From Clostridia bacterium (GTDB lineage: Bacteria; Bacillota; Clostridia; Oscillospirales; Acutalibacteraceae), in NCBI GenBank assembly GCA_017513245.1, contig JAFXGK010000016.1, positions 1 through 64,000 of the forward strand: a stretch of DNA of 64,000 bases, in the 5' to 3' direction. The notes under the pieces are model-generated. The model was not told the origin of the DNA, did not search any database, and saw only the letters and a program-made list of their open reading frames with translations. Shown piece after piece: positions 8,061 through 18,833 of this stretch (the stretch's first letter is position 1; each line of letters begins with the position of its first letter). The translations under genes were made by a program, and so were the position numbers.

Positions 8061-8659
8061 AATTTCAGCTCCCATAGTTTGGTAATTGCAGAAAGAAGTT
8101 TATCGCAGACAAGCGGAATCTTTTCTTTAGACAGCTTGCCTTCGCAAAGCTCTTCGGCTTTAATGGGTTCACCGAAGCGAACCGTTACGCGGCGAAGAGG
8201 ATGTGTTCCCTTCTCCTTATAAATGCTCACGGGGATGACGTCGGCTCCAGTCTTTACGGTTACGAAGGCAACACCGGGCTTTACCTCACGCGGAGGCTTG
8301 CAATCACGGTAACGGGTGCCCTCGGGGAAAATGCCCAAAACCTTACCCTCTTTTACTATACCGCAGGCGTGACGGATTGCCGAAAGGTCGTTGTTTCCCC
8401 TATCGACGGGAAATGCGCCCATCTTACGAAAGATTTTTCCGAGCAGGCGGTTTTTAAACAGTTCCTTCTTTGCAATAAAGCAAATCGCACGCGGACAAAG
8501 CACGATAAGCAGTACTATATCGAGCATTGAGGTATGGTTACTGCACAGCACGAAGGCGCCCTCGCTCGGAATATTCTCCTTGCCTACACACTTGATGCGG
8601 AACATCATATGGGCTATAGGGGTAATAATTCTTCTGATATTTTTATAAAATCGAGTCAT
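8057..8659 (-). CDS. plsC: 1-acyl-sn-glycerol-3-phosphate acyltransferase
   Basis: A 200-residue membrane-associated acyltransferase of the PlsC family, which adds the second acyl chain to lysophosphatidic acid in phospholipid synthesis. The catalytic HX4D motif is H42-TSML-D47, and the substrate-binding FPEGTR is at 111-116. A short hydrophobic segment near residues 10-20 suits membrane attachment. It overlaps the cmk stop by one base and the ispH-rpsA start by four; the order cmk-plsC-ispH-rpsA is a recurrent clostridial arrangement. The acyl donor cannot be deduced. Confidence 0.93.
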   Translation of the reverse strand: MTRFYKNIRRIITPIAHMMFRIKCVGKENIPSEGAFVLCSNHTSMLDIVLLIVLCPRAICFIAKKELFKNRLLGKIFRKMGAFPVDRGNNDLSAIRHACGIVKEGKVLGIFPEGTRYRDCKPPREVKPGVAFVTVKTGADVIPVSIYKEKGTHPLRRVTVRFGEPIKAEELCEGKLSKEKIPLVCDKLLSAITKLWELKF

Positions 8660-9333
8660 TATTTAACTTCCCTTAATTTTTCAGTTATTATCGATTCAAT
8701 AAGTGCTACCGACTGCTCAAACTCGTTGCCCGTGGTGTCGGCCAAAACCGAATCGGGAGCCGGCTTTAAGGGGGCTACCGCACGGTGAGAATCATTATAG
8801 TCACGGGTTTTGATATCGGAGAGAACGTCGTCATAGTTTACATCCATTCCCTTGGCGATAAGCTCGTCAAAACGGCGCTGTGCGCGGTCCTCTGCCGAGG
8901 CGGTAAGGAAAATCTTTATCTGCGCATCGGGGAGTACTACGGTGCCGATATCGCGGCCGTCCATAATTACGTTGTTTTCGGCGGCCAGACGGCGCTGTGT
9001 ATTAAGCAGGTATGCGCGCACGGCCGGAATTGCCGAAACGGCGGATGCCAGCATAGATACCTCAGGAGTACGGATGCTGTCGGTTACGTCGGCGCCGTCA
9101 AGCATCATACGCTGCTCGCCATCGACGAATGCAATACCAACCTCGGTAACACCGAGAAGTTCTTCAATCTCGGCTACTTTATCGGCCGTAAGCGAGCTTT
9201 TTGCAACCTTGAGAGCTACTGTGCGGTAGAGCGCACCGGTATCGACATAAATGTATCCGAGTTTATTAGCCACCTTACGGGCAATGCTGCTTTTGCCTGC
9301 GCCTGCAGGGCCGTCAATTGCTACGTTAATCAT
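8659..9333 (-). CDS. cmk: Cytidylate kinase
   Basis: A 224-residue (d)CMP kinase, which phosphorylates CMP and dCMP for nucleotide supply. It opens with the P-loop IDGPAGAGKSS (about 6-16), followed by VDTGALYRTVALK, which begins the CMP-binding region. NVIMDGRDIGTVVLPDA and the later RDYNDSHR segment are also typical. Length is normal. It is co-transcribed with the flavoprotein gene upstream (17-base gap) and plsC downstream (one-base overlap). Confidence 0.96.
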   Translation of the reverse strand: MINVAIDGPAGAGKSSIARKVANKLGYIYVDTGALYRTVALKVAKSSLTADKVAEIEELLGVTEVGIAFVDGEQRMMLDGADVTDSIRTPEVSMLASAVSAIPAVRAYLLNTQRRLAAENNVIMDGRDIGTVVLPDAQIKIFLTASAEDRAQRRFDELIAKGMDVNYDDVLSDIKTRDYNDSHRAVAPLKPAPDSVLADTTGNEFEQSVALIESIITEKLREVK

Positions 9334-9350
9334 ATTTTATCCCCTCATTT

Positions 9351-10574
9351 TTATATACTGTTTCCGGCAACAAAACCGGTAGAAAAAGCTATTTGAAGAT
9401 TAAAGCCGCCCGTGCAGGCATCGAGGTCGAGTATTTCACCTGCGAAGGCAAGACCTTTTACTATACGTGACTGCATGGTTTTGGGGTCGACTTCCGAAAG
9501 GCTTATGCCGCCTGCGGTAATTACCGCCTCCTCAATCGGGCGAAGAGCCGTTACGGTAAGCTTTAAATCCTTTAAAAGCGATACTAATATTTCACGCTGT
9601 TCACGAGAAATTTGGTTTACCTTTTGATGCGCGGGAATGCCCGACAGTGCCACTATAACCGATATAAGCTTTTTGGGAAGCAGCGCATCAAGGCTGTTTT
9701 GGAAATCCTTATTTATAAACTCGCTGAAATCACGGCGTATGCGGGCATCAAGCTCATCGGCCGAGAGGGCGGGTTTTAAATCAATATGTAAGGTGTAGGT
9801 GCTTTTTTCCGGGTCAGACAGTTTTGCCGAAGCCGAAAGAATAGTGGGTCCCGACACGCCGAAATGGGTAAAAAGCAGTTCACCGAAATCGGTATATATC
9901 GGTTTTTTACCATCATTTTTGTAAACCTTAAGGCCTATATTTTTCAGCGACAGACCCTGAAGCGCGGTCGTAAAGCCCTCAAAGCACTCTACTCCGACCA
10001 AGGAAGGACAAAGCGGCGTTACCGTATGGCCCAAAGCCGCAGCAATTTTATAACCGTCACCCGTGGAGCCCGTGGTAGGATACGAAAGTCCGCCCGTTGC
10101 CAAAATTACGCCGTCACATTCATACGTATCATCCTCGGTTTTTACGGCCGTTACCGCACCGTTTTCCACCAAAATCTCGGTGGCACGCGCGGTAATAATC
10201 TCGGCGTTTTCGCGAGCAAAGGACACCAGCGCATCGACGATATCGACCGACTTATCCGACTGCGGAAAAACACGGTTGCCGCGCTCGGTTTTAAGCGGTA
10301 CTCCCCTTTTTTCGAAAAAGTCCTTAACGTCCTGCGCAGAAAAGGCAGAAAAAGCGCTGTACAAAAATTTTCCGTTTTTATTTACTGCATTTATGAGGCC
10401 GTTTAAATCGGTATCATTGGTTACGTTACAACGACCCTTGCCGGTTATCATAACCTTGCGTGCAGGTCGGGCGTTTGTTTCGATTACGGTAACCGAATGG
10501 CCTTTTTGTCCTGCGATGCCGGCGGCCATAAGACCTGCCGCACCACCGCCAATTACAATTATCCTCTTACCCAT
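9351..10574 (-). CDS. HI0933/YhiN family FAD-dependent oxidoreductase
   Basis: A 407-residue flavoprotein of the HI0933 (YhiN, BaiN-like) family. The N-terminal dinucleotide-binding motif is GGGAAGLMAAG (8-18), followed by ITGKGRCNVTN, the family signature. The C-terminus has a second FAD contact region (LAFAGEILDLDACTGGFNLQIAFSTG). Some gut relatives have been linked to bile-acid dehydroxylation, but most members have no proven substrate, and there is nothing bile-related nearby. It sits four bases after the small membrane-protein gene, inside the DUF5685-to-ispH operon. Confidence 0.9.
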   Translation of the reverse strand: MGKRIIVIGGGAAGLMAAGIAGQKGHSVTVIETNARPARKVMITGKGRCNVTNDTDLNGLINAVNKNGKFLYSAFSAFSAQDVKDFFEKRGVPLKTERGNRVFPQSDKSVDIVDALVSFARENAEIITARATEILVENGAVTAVKTEDDTYECDGVILATGGLSYPTTGSTGDGYKIAAALGHTVTPLCPSLVGVECFEGFTTALQGLSLKNIGLKVYKNDGKKPIYTDFGELLFTHFGVSGPTILSASAKLSDPEKSTYTLHIDLKPALSADELDARIRRDFSEFINKDFQNSLDALLPKKLISVIVALSGIPAHQKVNQISREQREILVSLLKDLKLTVTALRPIEEAVITAGGISLSEVDPKTMQSRIVKGLAFAGEILDLDACTGGFNLQIAFSTGFVAGNSI

Positions 10575-10578
10575 AAGT

Positions 10579-11106
10579 TTATCTCTTTATAAGTTTTGAT
10601 ACTTTATTATGAAGTTTTACAATATACCAGGCCGATACACCGCCCAAGGCATAATCGTAAACCAAAAATACGAAATTTGCCAAAACGAGTATCGCCGCCA
10701 TAACGTACTGCTTTACCTCGCCGCCGAGCATTGAAGTGCCCGTAATTGCCGTAAAGGCAAAATACACTGCAAGGACTGAAGCATTAAAGTAAACGAGCTT
10801 TAAAAGGTATTTTAAAGGCTTGAATTTAATGCGTTCGAGCGGCACCTTGATTATCGGGTAGCAGCCGAAAAGGAACAAAAAGAACAGTGCGGCTTCGGGC
10901 TCGGCGATAAGCATTGATATTACCGCAGCCGCGGCATACGAGCACACTGCCCATTTTACCCCTGCCTCTATTACTACCACCATTACAAACATACCTGCAA
11001 GGGCAGGTACCGAATATGTAAGCGTAGGAACATATGACATCAGCATGGTCGTAACGCTTAATGCACTCATAACCGCGCCTAAGGTCAGATATCCTGTTTT
11101 CTTCAT
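10579..11106 (-). CDS. Small polytopic membrane protein, possibly ECF S-component-like
   Basis: A 175-residue protein with about five hydrophobic helices (roughly 8-28, 33-55, 57-80, 100-122, 132-158) and a basic C-terminal end. The glycine/alanine-rich helices and size recall S components of energy-coupling factor transporters, but I see no family signature, so the ligand and the assignment are open. It lies between the J-domain gene and the flavoprotein gene (gaps of about 19 and 4 bases) and belongs to the same operon. Start ATG at 11106. Confidence 0.72.
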   Translation of the reverse strand: MKKTGYLTLGAVMSALSVTTMLMSYVPTLTYSVPALAGMFVMVVVIEAGVKWAVCSYAAAAVISMLIAEPEAALFFLFLFGCYPIIKVPLERIKFKPLKYLLKLVYFNASVLAVYFAFTAITGTSMLGGEVKQYVMAAILVLANFVFLVYDYALGGVSAWYIVKLHNKVSKLIKR

Positions 11107-11125
11107 ATTATCACCCTAATTAGAA

Positions 11126-12575
<1,450 letters not shown>

Positions 12576-12635
12576 GATATCACCTCCAACAAAGACATTT
12601 TAACCCAAAAAGGGCCGTTAATAGTTAAAATTGTG

Positions 12636-15473
12636 TTAATTTAAAAGCGGCTTTAAGAACTGACCGGTATAGGAGCCGTCGCACTTTGCGACCTGCTCGG
12701 GTGTGCCGGTAGCAACAACGGTGCCGCCGCGGTCACCGCCCTCGGGGCCTAAATCGATAATATAATCGGCACACTTGATAACGTCGAGATTGTGCTCGAT
12801 TACCAGCACGGTGTTGCCTGCGTCTACGAGGCGCTGAAGCACCTCAAGCAGACGGTGAACGTCGGCCGTGTGCAGTCCCGTAGTGGGCTCATCGAGAATA
12901 TATATTGTCTTGCCCGTTCCTCTGCGCGAGAGCTCGGTAGCTAGCTTTACACGCTGAGCCTCGCCGCCCGAAAGGGTTGTTGCGGGCTGACCGATCTTAA
13001 TATATCCGAGGCCTACGTCAAATAAGGTCTTTAGTTTGCGATGGATTTTCGGGATATGCTCGAAGAAGTGCATACCCTCCTCAACCGTCATCTCAAGCAC
13101 GTCGTGGATGCTCTTATCCTTATACTTAACCGCCAGAGTTTCACGGTTGAAACGTGTGCCGCCGCATACCTCGCAGGGCACGTAAACGTCGGGCAGGAAG
13201 TGCATCTCGATTTTAAGCGTACCGTCGCCCTCACAGGCCTCGCAACGTCCGCCCTTTACGTTAAAGGAGAAACGGCCTGCGGTATAGCCCTTCATTTTTG
13301 CATCCTTGGTGGAGGCAAAAAGCTCGCGAATATCGGTGAATACGCCGGTATAGGTTGCCGGATTGGAACGCGGGGTTCGACCGATGGGTGACTGATTGAT
13401 ATCGATTACCTTGTCGAGGTTTTCGATACCCTCTATCCCACTATGTTCTCCCGAAATGCGGTTTGCGCCGTTAAGTCTGCAGGCGAGTTCCTCATAAAGG
13501 ATGTCGTTAACCAGCGAAGATTTTCCCGAGCCTGACACGCCCGTAACGCAAACGAAACGTCCGAGCGGTATTTTTACGTTTATATTTTTAAGGTTGTTTT
13601 GCGCGGCGCCCTTAACAGTAAGATATTTACCGTTACCCTTGCGGCGTTCTTTGGGTACCTCAATTTTTTTGCGGCCCGAAAGATAATCTCCCGTTATCGA
13701 TTCCTTACAATCCTCAATTTCCTTTACCGTTCCTGCGCAGACGACCTCACCGCCGTGAATACCCGCGCCGGGGCCGATATCTACAACGAAATCGGCCGAA
13801 CGGATAGTATCCTCGTCGTGTTCTACGACGATAAGTGTATTGCCGAGGTCGCGAAGGCGCTTAAGGGTTGAAATTAAGCGGTTATTATCGCGCTGGTGAA
13901 GGCCGATGCTCGGCTCATCGAGGATATATACAACACCCATAAGCGACGAGCCTATCTGGGTTGCAAGACGGATACGCTGGCTCTCACCGCCCGAGAGGGT
14001 TCCCGACGAGCGAGAAAGAGTAAGATAATCGAGGCCGACGCTGTTAAGGAAGGAAAGTCGCTCTTTAACTTCCTTAATAATCGGACCCGCTATTTTTTGT
14101 TGCATCTCACCGAAGGATAAAGTGCCTAGAAATGCGAGCGCATCGGTTACCGACATATCGCAGAATTGCTTAATATTCTTATCCCCTATTGTTACGGCAA
14201 GCGGCTCGGGTTTGAGTCGCGCACCACCACAGGTGGGACAGGCCGACTCGCTCATCAGCGATTCGAGTTCGGCACGGGAATAGTCACTGTTTGATTCCTT
14301 ATAGCGGCGTTCAATATTATTGATAATACCTTCAAAGGCGGCTTCGTGAATACCGCCGCCCCATAATGAACTGCGCTGAAGACGAAGTTTTTCGCCATTC
14401 GTACCGTACATAAGGGCATATTTACCCTCTTTACTTATATCCTTATACTTGGTATCAAGTGTAAAACCGTACTTCTCGCCAATGGCTGTATAGTACATGG
14501 TAGCTATGGAATTTTCCTGACCGTACCAGCCCTTGATGCTCCAGCCCGAAACTCGGATTGCGCCCTCGCGAAGGGTAAGCTCGGGATTGGGAACGATAAG
14601 GCGAGGATTGGCCTTCATAAACATACCGAGGCCCATGCAGGTCGGGCATGCGCCGAGCGGATTATTGAAGGAGAACATTGTGGGGGTGAGCTCAGGGATG
14701 CTTACACCGTGCTCCTCGCAGGCGTAGTTTTGCGAGAAGACGAGTTCCTCGCCGCCAATAACGTCGATTACGACGAGGCCGCCCGTATAGGACAGTGCGG
14801 TTTCAACGCTGTCGGCAAGACGGGATTTAACGTCGGCGCTTACGACTAAACGGTCAACAATGATTTCGATATTGTGCTTTTTATTCTTTTCAAGTTTAAT
14901 CTCTTCGGAAAGGTCGTAAATATTTCCGTCGACGCGCACGCGAACGTAGCCTGATTTACGGGCTGCCTCAAACTCTTTTTGGTGCTCGCCCTTTTTTCCG
15001 TGAACAACGGGAGCCAAAACCTGAATCTTGGTTCCGTCGGGCAGAGCGCATACGCGGTCAACTATCTGGTCGCAGGACTGCTGAGAAATTTCCTTGCCGC
15101 AAACGGGACAATGAGGCACGCCGACGCGGGCGTATAAAAGACGGAGATAATCGTATATTTCGGTTACGGTTCCGACGGTGGAACGGGGGTTTTTATGGGT
15201 TGTCTTCTGGTCGATGGAGATGGCGGGAGAAAGACCCTCGATTGTTTCAACGTCGGGCTTTTCCATCTGGCCCAAAAACATACGGGCATAGGAGGAAAGC
15301 GATTCAACGTAGCGGCGCTGACCCTCGGCATAAATTGTGTCAAAGGCAAGAGAAGACTTGCCCGAGCCCGAAAGGCCGGTAAGCACTACGAGTCTGTCAC
15401 GCGGGATGGTAACGTCAACGTTTTTCAGGTTGTGAACATTTGCGCCTTTGATTATGATTTTATCGTTCGCCAT
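12636..15473 (-). CDS. uvrA: Excinuclease ABC subunit A
   Basis: A 945-residue UvrA, the DNA-damage sensor of nucleotide excision repair that loads UvrB. It is a double ABC ATPase: Walker [10 protein letters not shown] near residue 32 and GVSGSGKSS near 640, with two ABC signatures ([16 protein letters not shown]). Zinc fingers are visible ([40 protein letters not shown] is within the second, about 735-765). Length and domain order are normal. It has its own promoter at 15507-15535 and follows the uvrB terminator, so uvrB and uvrA can be expressed separately. Confidence 0.98.
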   Translation of the reverse strand: MANDKIIIKGANVHNLKNVDVTIPRDRLVVLTGLSGSGKSSLAFDTIYAEGQRRYVESLSSYARMFLGQMEKPDVETIEGLSPAISIDQKTTHKNPRSTVGTVTEIYDYLRLLYARVGVPHCPVCGKEISQQSCDQIVDRVCALPDGTKIQVLAPVVHGKKGEHQKEFEAARKSGYVRVRVDGNIYDLSEEIKLEKNKKHNIEIIVDRLVVSADVKSRLADSVETALSYTGGLVVIDVIGGEELVFSQNYACEEHGVSIPELTPTMFSFNNPLGACPTCMGLGMFMKANPRLIVPNPELTLREGAIRVSGWSIKGWYGQENSIATMYYTAIGEKYGFTLDTKYKDISKEGKYALMYGTNGEKLRLQRSSLWGGGIHEAAFEGIINNIERRYKESNSDYSRAELESLMSESACPTCGGARLKPEPLAVTIGDKNIKQFCDMSVTDALAFLGTLSFGEMQQKIAGPIIKEVKERLSFLNSVGLDYLTLSRSSGTLSGGESQRIRLATQIGSSLMGVVYILDEPSIGLHQRDNNRLISTLKRLRDLGNTLIVVEHDEDTIRSADFVVDIGPGAGIHGGEVVCAGTVKEIEDCKESITGDYLSGRKKIEVPKERRKGNGKYLTVKGAAQNNLKNINVKIPLGRFVCVTGVSGSGKSSLVNDILYEELACRLNGANRISGEHSGIEGIENLDKVIDINQSPIGRTPRSNPATYTGVFTDIRELFASTKDAKMKGYTAGRFSFNVKGGRCEACEGDGTLKIEMHFLPDVYVPCEVCGGTRFNRETLAVKYKDKSIHDVLEMTVEEGMHFFEHIPKIHRKLKTLFDVGLGYIKIGQPATTLSGGEAQRVKLATELSRRGTGKTIYILDEPTTGLHTADVHRLLEVLQRLVDAGNTVLVIEHNLDVIKCADYIIDLGPEGGDRGGTVVATGTPEQVAKCDGSYTGQFLKPLLN

Positions 15474-15506
15474 AATTCCTCCAAAAAGATTTGCATATAT
15501 AGTTTT

Positions 15507-15535
15507 ATTTTAACCCAAAATATTATAAAAGTAAA
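15507..15535 (-). promoter_or_regulatory. uvrA promoter
   Basis: Minus-strand TTTACT (15535-15530) and TAAAAT (15512-15507) with 17-base spacing, about 35 bases before the uvrA ATG at 15473. No LexA/DinR box (GAAC-N4-GTTC type) is seen beside it. Confidence 0.75.
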
Positions 15536-15550
15536 TATTATATAAATAAA

Positions 15551-15573
15551 AACCGCCGAAAAATTCGACGGTT
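15551..15573 (-). terminator. uvrB intrinsic terminator
   Basis: AACCGCCGAA/TTCGACGGTT form a ten-base stem (one non-Watson-Crick pair) with an AAA loop, followed on the minus strand by TTTATTTATA. It begins four bases after the uvrB stop. Confidence 0.87.
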
Positions 15574-15576
15574 TTT

Positions 15577-17544
15577 TTATTTTCCTTCGCGCAGGCGCGC
15601 AATACGGTCACGCAGATGGGCTGCATGCTCGAATTCCAAGAGCTTTGCGGCCAGTTTCATCTCGCGAGTGAGTCGGGCAATAAGTTCCTCTCGCTCGGCT
15701 TTTGTCAGGCGCTTGCCTTCCTTTTCGCGCGATTTTTTGTCTTCCCCCGTGCCGATTTCGATGATATCTCGAACATCCTTCACGATTGTGGTGGGGGTTA
15801 TGCCGTTGGCGTCGTTATAGGCTTTTTGAATCTCGCGGCGGCGAAGAGTCTCGCTTATGGCGCGCTCCATAGATCCCGTTACGCTGTCGGCATACATAAT
15901 AACGGTGCCGTTTGCGTTTCGTGCGGCACGGCCTACCGTTTGGATAAGCGAGGTTTCGCTTCGCAGGAAGCCTTCTTTATCGGCATCGAGGATGGCAACG
16001 AGCGACACCTCGGGGATATCGAGGCCCTCGCGCAGCAGGTTAATTCCGACGAGCACGTCGAACTTGCCCATACGCAGGTCACGGATGATTTCCATTCGCT
16101 CCATTGTATCGATATCATAATGCATATAGCGCACTGCGATATTTACGCCCTCGAGATATTCGGTGAGGTCCTCGGCCATCTTCTTGGTCAGAGTGGTGAC
16201 GAGTACGCGCTCTCCCCTCTCGACGCGGAGATTGATTTCGGAAATGAGGTCGTCAATCTGACCCTCGCTCGGGCGGACCGAGATTTCAGGGTCTAAAAGT
16301 CCCGTCGGGCGGATAACCTGCTCAACGATTTGGGTCGATTTTTCGCGTTCGAGGTCGCCGGGGGTTGCCGACACGAAAACGGCCTGATTTACGTGGGAAT
16401 AAAATTCGTTAAAGTTGAGGGGTCGGTTATCGAACGCCGAGGGCAGACGGAAACCGAACTCGACGAGGTTTTCTTTTCTTGAGCGGTCGCCGCCGTACAT
16501 TCCTCTTACCTGCGGCAGGGTTACGTGCGATTCGTCGACAAAGAGTAAAAAGTCATCGGGGAAATAATCGAGCAACGTAAACGGAGTGCTTCCGGGAGCG
16601 CGGCGGGAAAGGACGCGAGAATAGTTTTCAACGCCTTTGCAGGTGCCGATTTCGCGCAGCATTTCAACGTCGTATTCGGTGCGCTGACGGATTCGCTGCG
16701 CCTCGATCAGCTTACCTTCCTCGGTAAATTCGCGGACGCGGGCTTCCATTTCGTCCTCGATTTCTTTGAGAGCGTCGCCCATTTTGTCGGGCGGCACTAT
16801 ATAGTGTGATGCAGGATAAATGGCGGCGTGCTTAAGGGCCGATTTTACCTCGCCCGTTACGGTGTTTACCTCGCAGATGCGGTCGATTTCGTCGCCGAAA
16901 AATTCGATTCGCAGAGCATAGTCCATCGCGTAGGACGGGAACACCTCAACCACGTCGCCGCGGACGCGGAACTTATTGCGCGCAAAGGCGATATCGTTGC
17001 GCTCGTACTGCAAATCGACGAGTTTACGGATGAGCTCGTCGCGGCTCTTTTGCATACCGACGCGAACTGAAATTACCATGCTGCGGTAGTCAATCGGGTT
17101 GCCAAGGCTATAGATGCAGGAAACGCTGGCAACGATTATAACGTCGCGGCGCTCGGAAAGCGCGCAGGTGGCGCTGTGGCGCAGTTTATCGATTTCGTCG
17201 TTAATGGCAGAATCCTTCTCAATATAGGTGTCGGTGCCCGGGATATAGGCCTCGGGCTGATAATAATCGTAGTAGGAAACAAAGTACTCCACCGCATTTT
17301 CGGGGAAAAATTCTTTAAACTCCGAACACAACTGTGCGGCGAGGGTTTTATTGTGAGCGAGAACGAGGGTCGGGCGGTTTACGCGCTCGATAATATTGGC
17401 CATGGTAAAGGTTTTACCCGAACCGGTAACACCCATGAGGGTCTGCTCGCGGTCGCCGCGGTTTATACCCGCTACGAGCTCGTCTATGGCCTGCGGCTGG
17501 TCACCCGTCGGCTTATAGGGCGAATGTAAAACAAACTTGTCCAC
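15577..17544 (-). CDS. uvrB: Excinuclease ABC subunit B
   Basis: A 655-residue UvrB, the helicase-like damage-verification subunit that receives DNA from UvrA and recruits UvrC. Visible features are Walker A GVTGSGKT near residue 38, the beta-hairpin region [14 protein letters not shown], helicase motifs including DESH and QTVGRAARN, and a C-terminal UvrC-binding helix (about 618-655). An upstream reading-frame extension exists, but GTG at 17544 is chosen because AAGGAG lies nine bases before it and the product then begins [20 protein letters not shown] as UvrB should. Its promoter is at 17576-17604. Confidence 0.97.
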   Translation of the reverse strand: MDKFVLHSPYKPTGDQPQAIDELVAGINRGDREQTLMGVTGSGKTFTMANIIERVNRPTLVLAHNKTLAAQLCSEFKEFFPENAVEYFVSYYDYYQPEAYIPGTDTYIEKDSAINDEIDKLRHSATCALSERRDVIIVASVSCIYSLGNPIDYRSMVISVRVGMQKSRDELIRKLVDLQYERNDIAFARNKFRVRGDVVEVFPSYAMDYALRIEFFGDEIDRICEVNTVTGEVKSALKHAAIYPASHYIVPPDKMGDALKEIEDEMEARVREFTEEGKLIEAQRIRQRTEYDVEMLREIGTCKGVENYSRVLSRRAPGSTPFTLLDYFPDDFLLFVDESHVTLPQVRGMYGGDRSRKENLVEFGFRLPSAFDNRPLNFNEFYSHVNQAVFVSATPGDLEREKSTQIVEQVIRPTGLLDPEISVRPSEGQIDDLISEINLRVERGERVLVTTLTKKMAEDLTEYLEGVNIAVRYMHYDIDTMERMEIIRDLRMGKFDVLVGINLLREGLDIPEVSLVAILDADKEGFLRSETSLIQTVGRAARNANGTVIMYADSVTGSMERAISETLRRREIQKAYNDANGITPTTIVKDVRDIIEIGTGEDKKSREKEGKRLTKAEREELIARLTREMKLAAKLLEFEHAAHLRDRIARLREGK

Positions 17545-17575
17545 CGTTCTCAACTCCTTTCGATTGTTTTTATTT

Positions 17576-17604
17576 AGTATACCACGAATAAATTTATAAG
17601 TAAA
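17576..17604 (-). promoter_or_regulatory. uvrB promoter
   Basis: Minus-strand TTTACT (17604-17599) and TATACT (17581-17576), 17 bases apart, with CGTGG before the -10. The -35 begins right after the preceding terminator stem. Confidence 0.8.
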
Positions 17605-17607
17605 CAA

Positions 17608-17635
17608 AAAGCAGATGCTTTTTAGCATCTGCTTT
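17608..17635 (-). terminator. Terminator after the cohesin-protein gene
   Basis: AAAGCAGATGCT and AGCATCTGCTTT pair over twelve bases with a TTTT loop. On the minus strand TTTTTTG follows. It ends the accessory RNA/P-loop/LRR/cohesin transcript. Confidence 0.93.
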
Positions 17636-17639
17636 TCTA

Positions 17640-18824
17640 TTATTTTTTCTTTCTTCCAAGGATAAAGCCCAATACGGCGCCAACAGCAAGTGCTGCAACG
17701 CCTATAACAATAACCAACGTTAAATCAATACCGTCAGATGATTTAACGGGAGCATTATTATCAGGCTCATCTGAAATTGTCGGAGCCTCATCCACAGATC
17801 CATCGTGTGCTGCTGCACGCTTTACAATTACGGTATATATTTTTTTCTCTCCGTTTTCAGCGGTGCATATAACCTTAACCGGGTTATCCTGGCCGGCGGC
17901 AAGGTTTGCGCCGCCCTCTACGGCTACAGAAGCTTTACCATCTGCTGCGGTGCCGCCAATCTTAATGTTGGCAGTTTCGTAAGGCAACCAAACTACATAC
18001 TGAGTAGTGTCGGCATTAAATGCGGGAGAGAGCAAGAAGCCTTCTACGGAAATGCCGGAAAGCTTATTGTTGCCGCTTGCCTTGTAGTTCGGGTCCTGTG
18101 CGCGTTTTACAGCAATGGTATAGGTCTTCTTTGCGCCGTTTTCTGCTGTTACGGTTACGGTAACGTTAGTTGTACCACCGGGCACGAGGTTGGGGCTGTT
18201 TACGCTAACCTTAGCTTTTCCGTCAGCCGCAGTTGCCGAAACGTTGAGCTTTGCAACATCAAAAGGCACGCTTGCGGTGTACTTAGTGGTTCCTGCCGAG
18301 AAAGCGGGAGAAATGGTTGCATTGCCCACCGTAAGGCTTGCAAGGTTATTTTCGGCCGACATCGGGGCAGCTACTGTTGCGGAATATGTAACGGTTCCTA
18401 CGTTAGCATCAGCGCTACCGTCGGAAGCCTTAACACCGGTATAAGAAATCTTAATGTTGCTGCCGACTGCTACCGATTTAACCTTAAAAGTAACTGTAAA
18501 TAAGGTTTTATTGCCTTTAATGGGATTGCTCAGGTTGTTGTCGTAAGCAACGAAATTATTGCCGTTGAACTCAACCGCCCAAGGAGAGGCTATCTTTTGA
18601 GTGGATTTAACAAAAGTTACCTGACTGCTGTCATAGGAAAGAGTTCCCGAAGCACCGAAAATACCACTGCCGTTAAGATTGAAATTCAACGTGATGGTAT
18701 CGCCTGCTCTGACTGTGCCGGGGCCGGTTAAACTTGCGCTCGCGCTTGCTGCCGAAACAGTCATAGGAATCATTAATGCAAAACATAAAACTAATACTGT
18801 TAAAATAGAAATAATCTTTTTCAT
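17640..18824 (-). CDS. Membrane-anchored cohesin-domain protein with cadherin-like domains
   Basis: A 394-residue surface protein. Residues 1-25 are a signal peptide. About 28-150 resemble a cohesin domain ([38 protein letters not shown]). Two cadherin-like beta-sandwich repeats follow (about 157-243 and 252-340), each starting LxxLxV and ending in KxYTxxVKRA. A short linker leads to a C-terminal helix (about 366-388) and GRKKK, so it is membrane anchored. Cohesins bind dockerins, and the preceding gene ends in a dockerin, so the two products probably attach. It lies nine bases after that gene with a GGAGATATT ribosome site. Confidence 0.85.
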   Translation of the reverse strand: MKKIISILTVLVLCFALMIPMTVSAASASASLTGPGTVRAGDTITLNFNLNGSGIFGASGTLSYDSSQVTFVKSTQKIASPWAVEFNGNNFVAYDNNLSNPIKGNKTLFTVTFKVKSVAVGSNIKISYTGVKASDGSADANVGTVTYSATVAAPMSAENNLASLTVGNATISPAFSAGTTKYTASVPFDVAKLNVSATAADGKAKVSVNSPNLVPGGTTNVTVTVTAENGAKKTYTIAVKRAQDPNYKASGNNKLSGISVEGFLLSPAFNADTTQYVVWLPYETANIKIGGTAADGKASVAVEGGANLAAGQDNPVKVICTAENGEKKIYTVIVKRAAAHDGSVDEAPTISDEPDNNAPVKSSDGIDLTLVIVIGVAALAVGAVLGFILGRKKK

Positions 18825-18833
18825 AATATCTCC

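Noticed and set aside
15474..15550. An SOS (LexA) box near uvrA/uvrB promoters
   Set aside because: No GAAC-N4-GTTC or GAACN4GTTY-like dyad is present in either promoter region.
17545..17628. A longer UvrB beginning about 28 codons upstream
   Set aside because: The extension covers the promoter and ribosome site; UvrB normally begins close to the chosen GTG.
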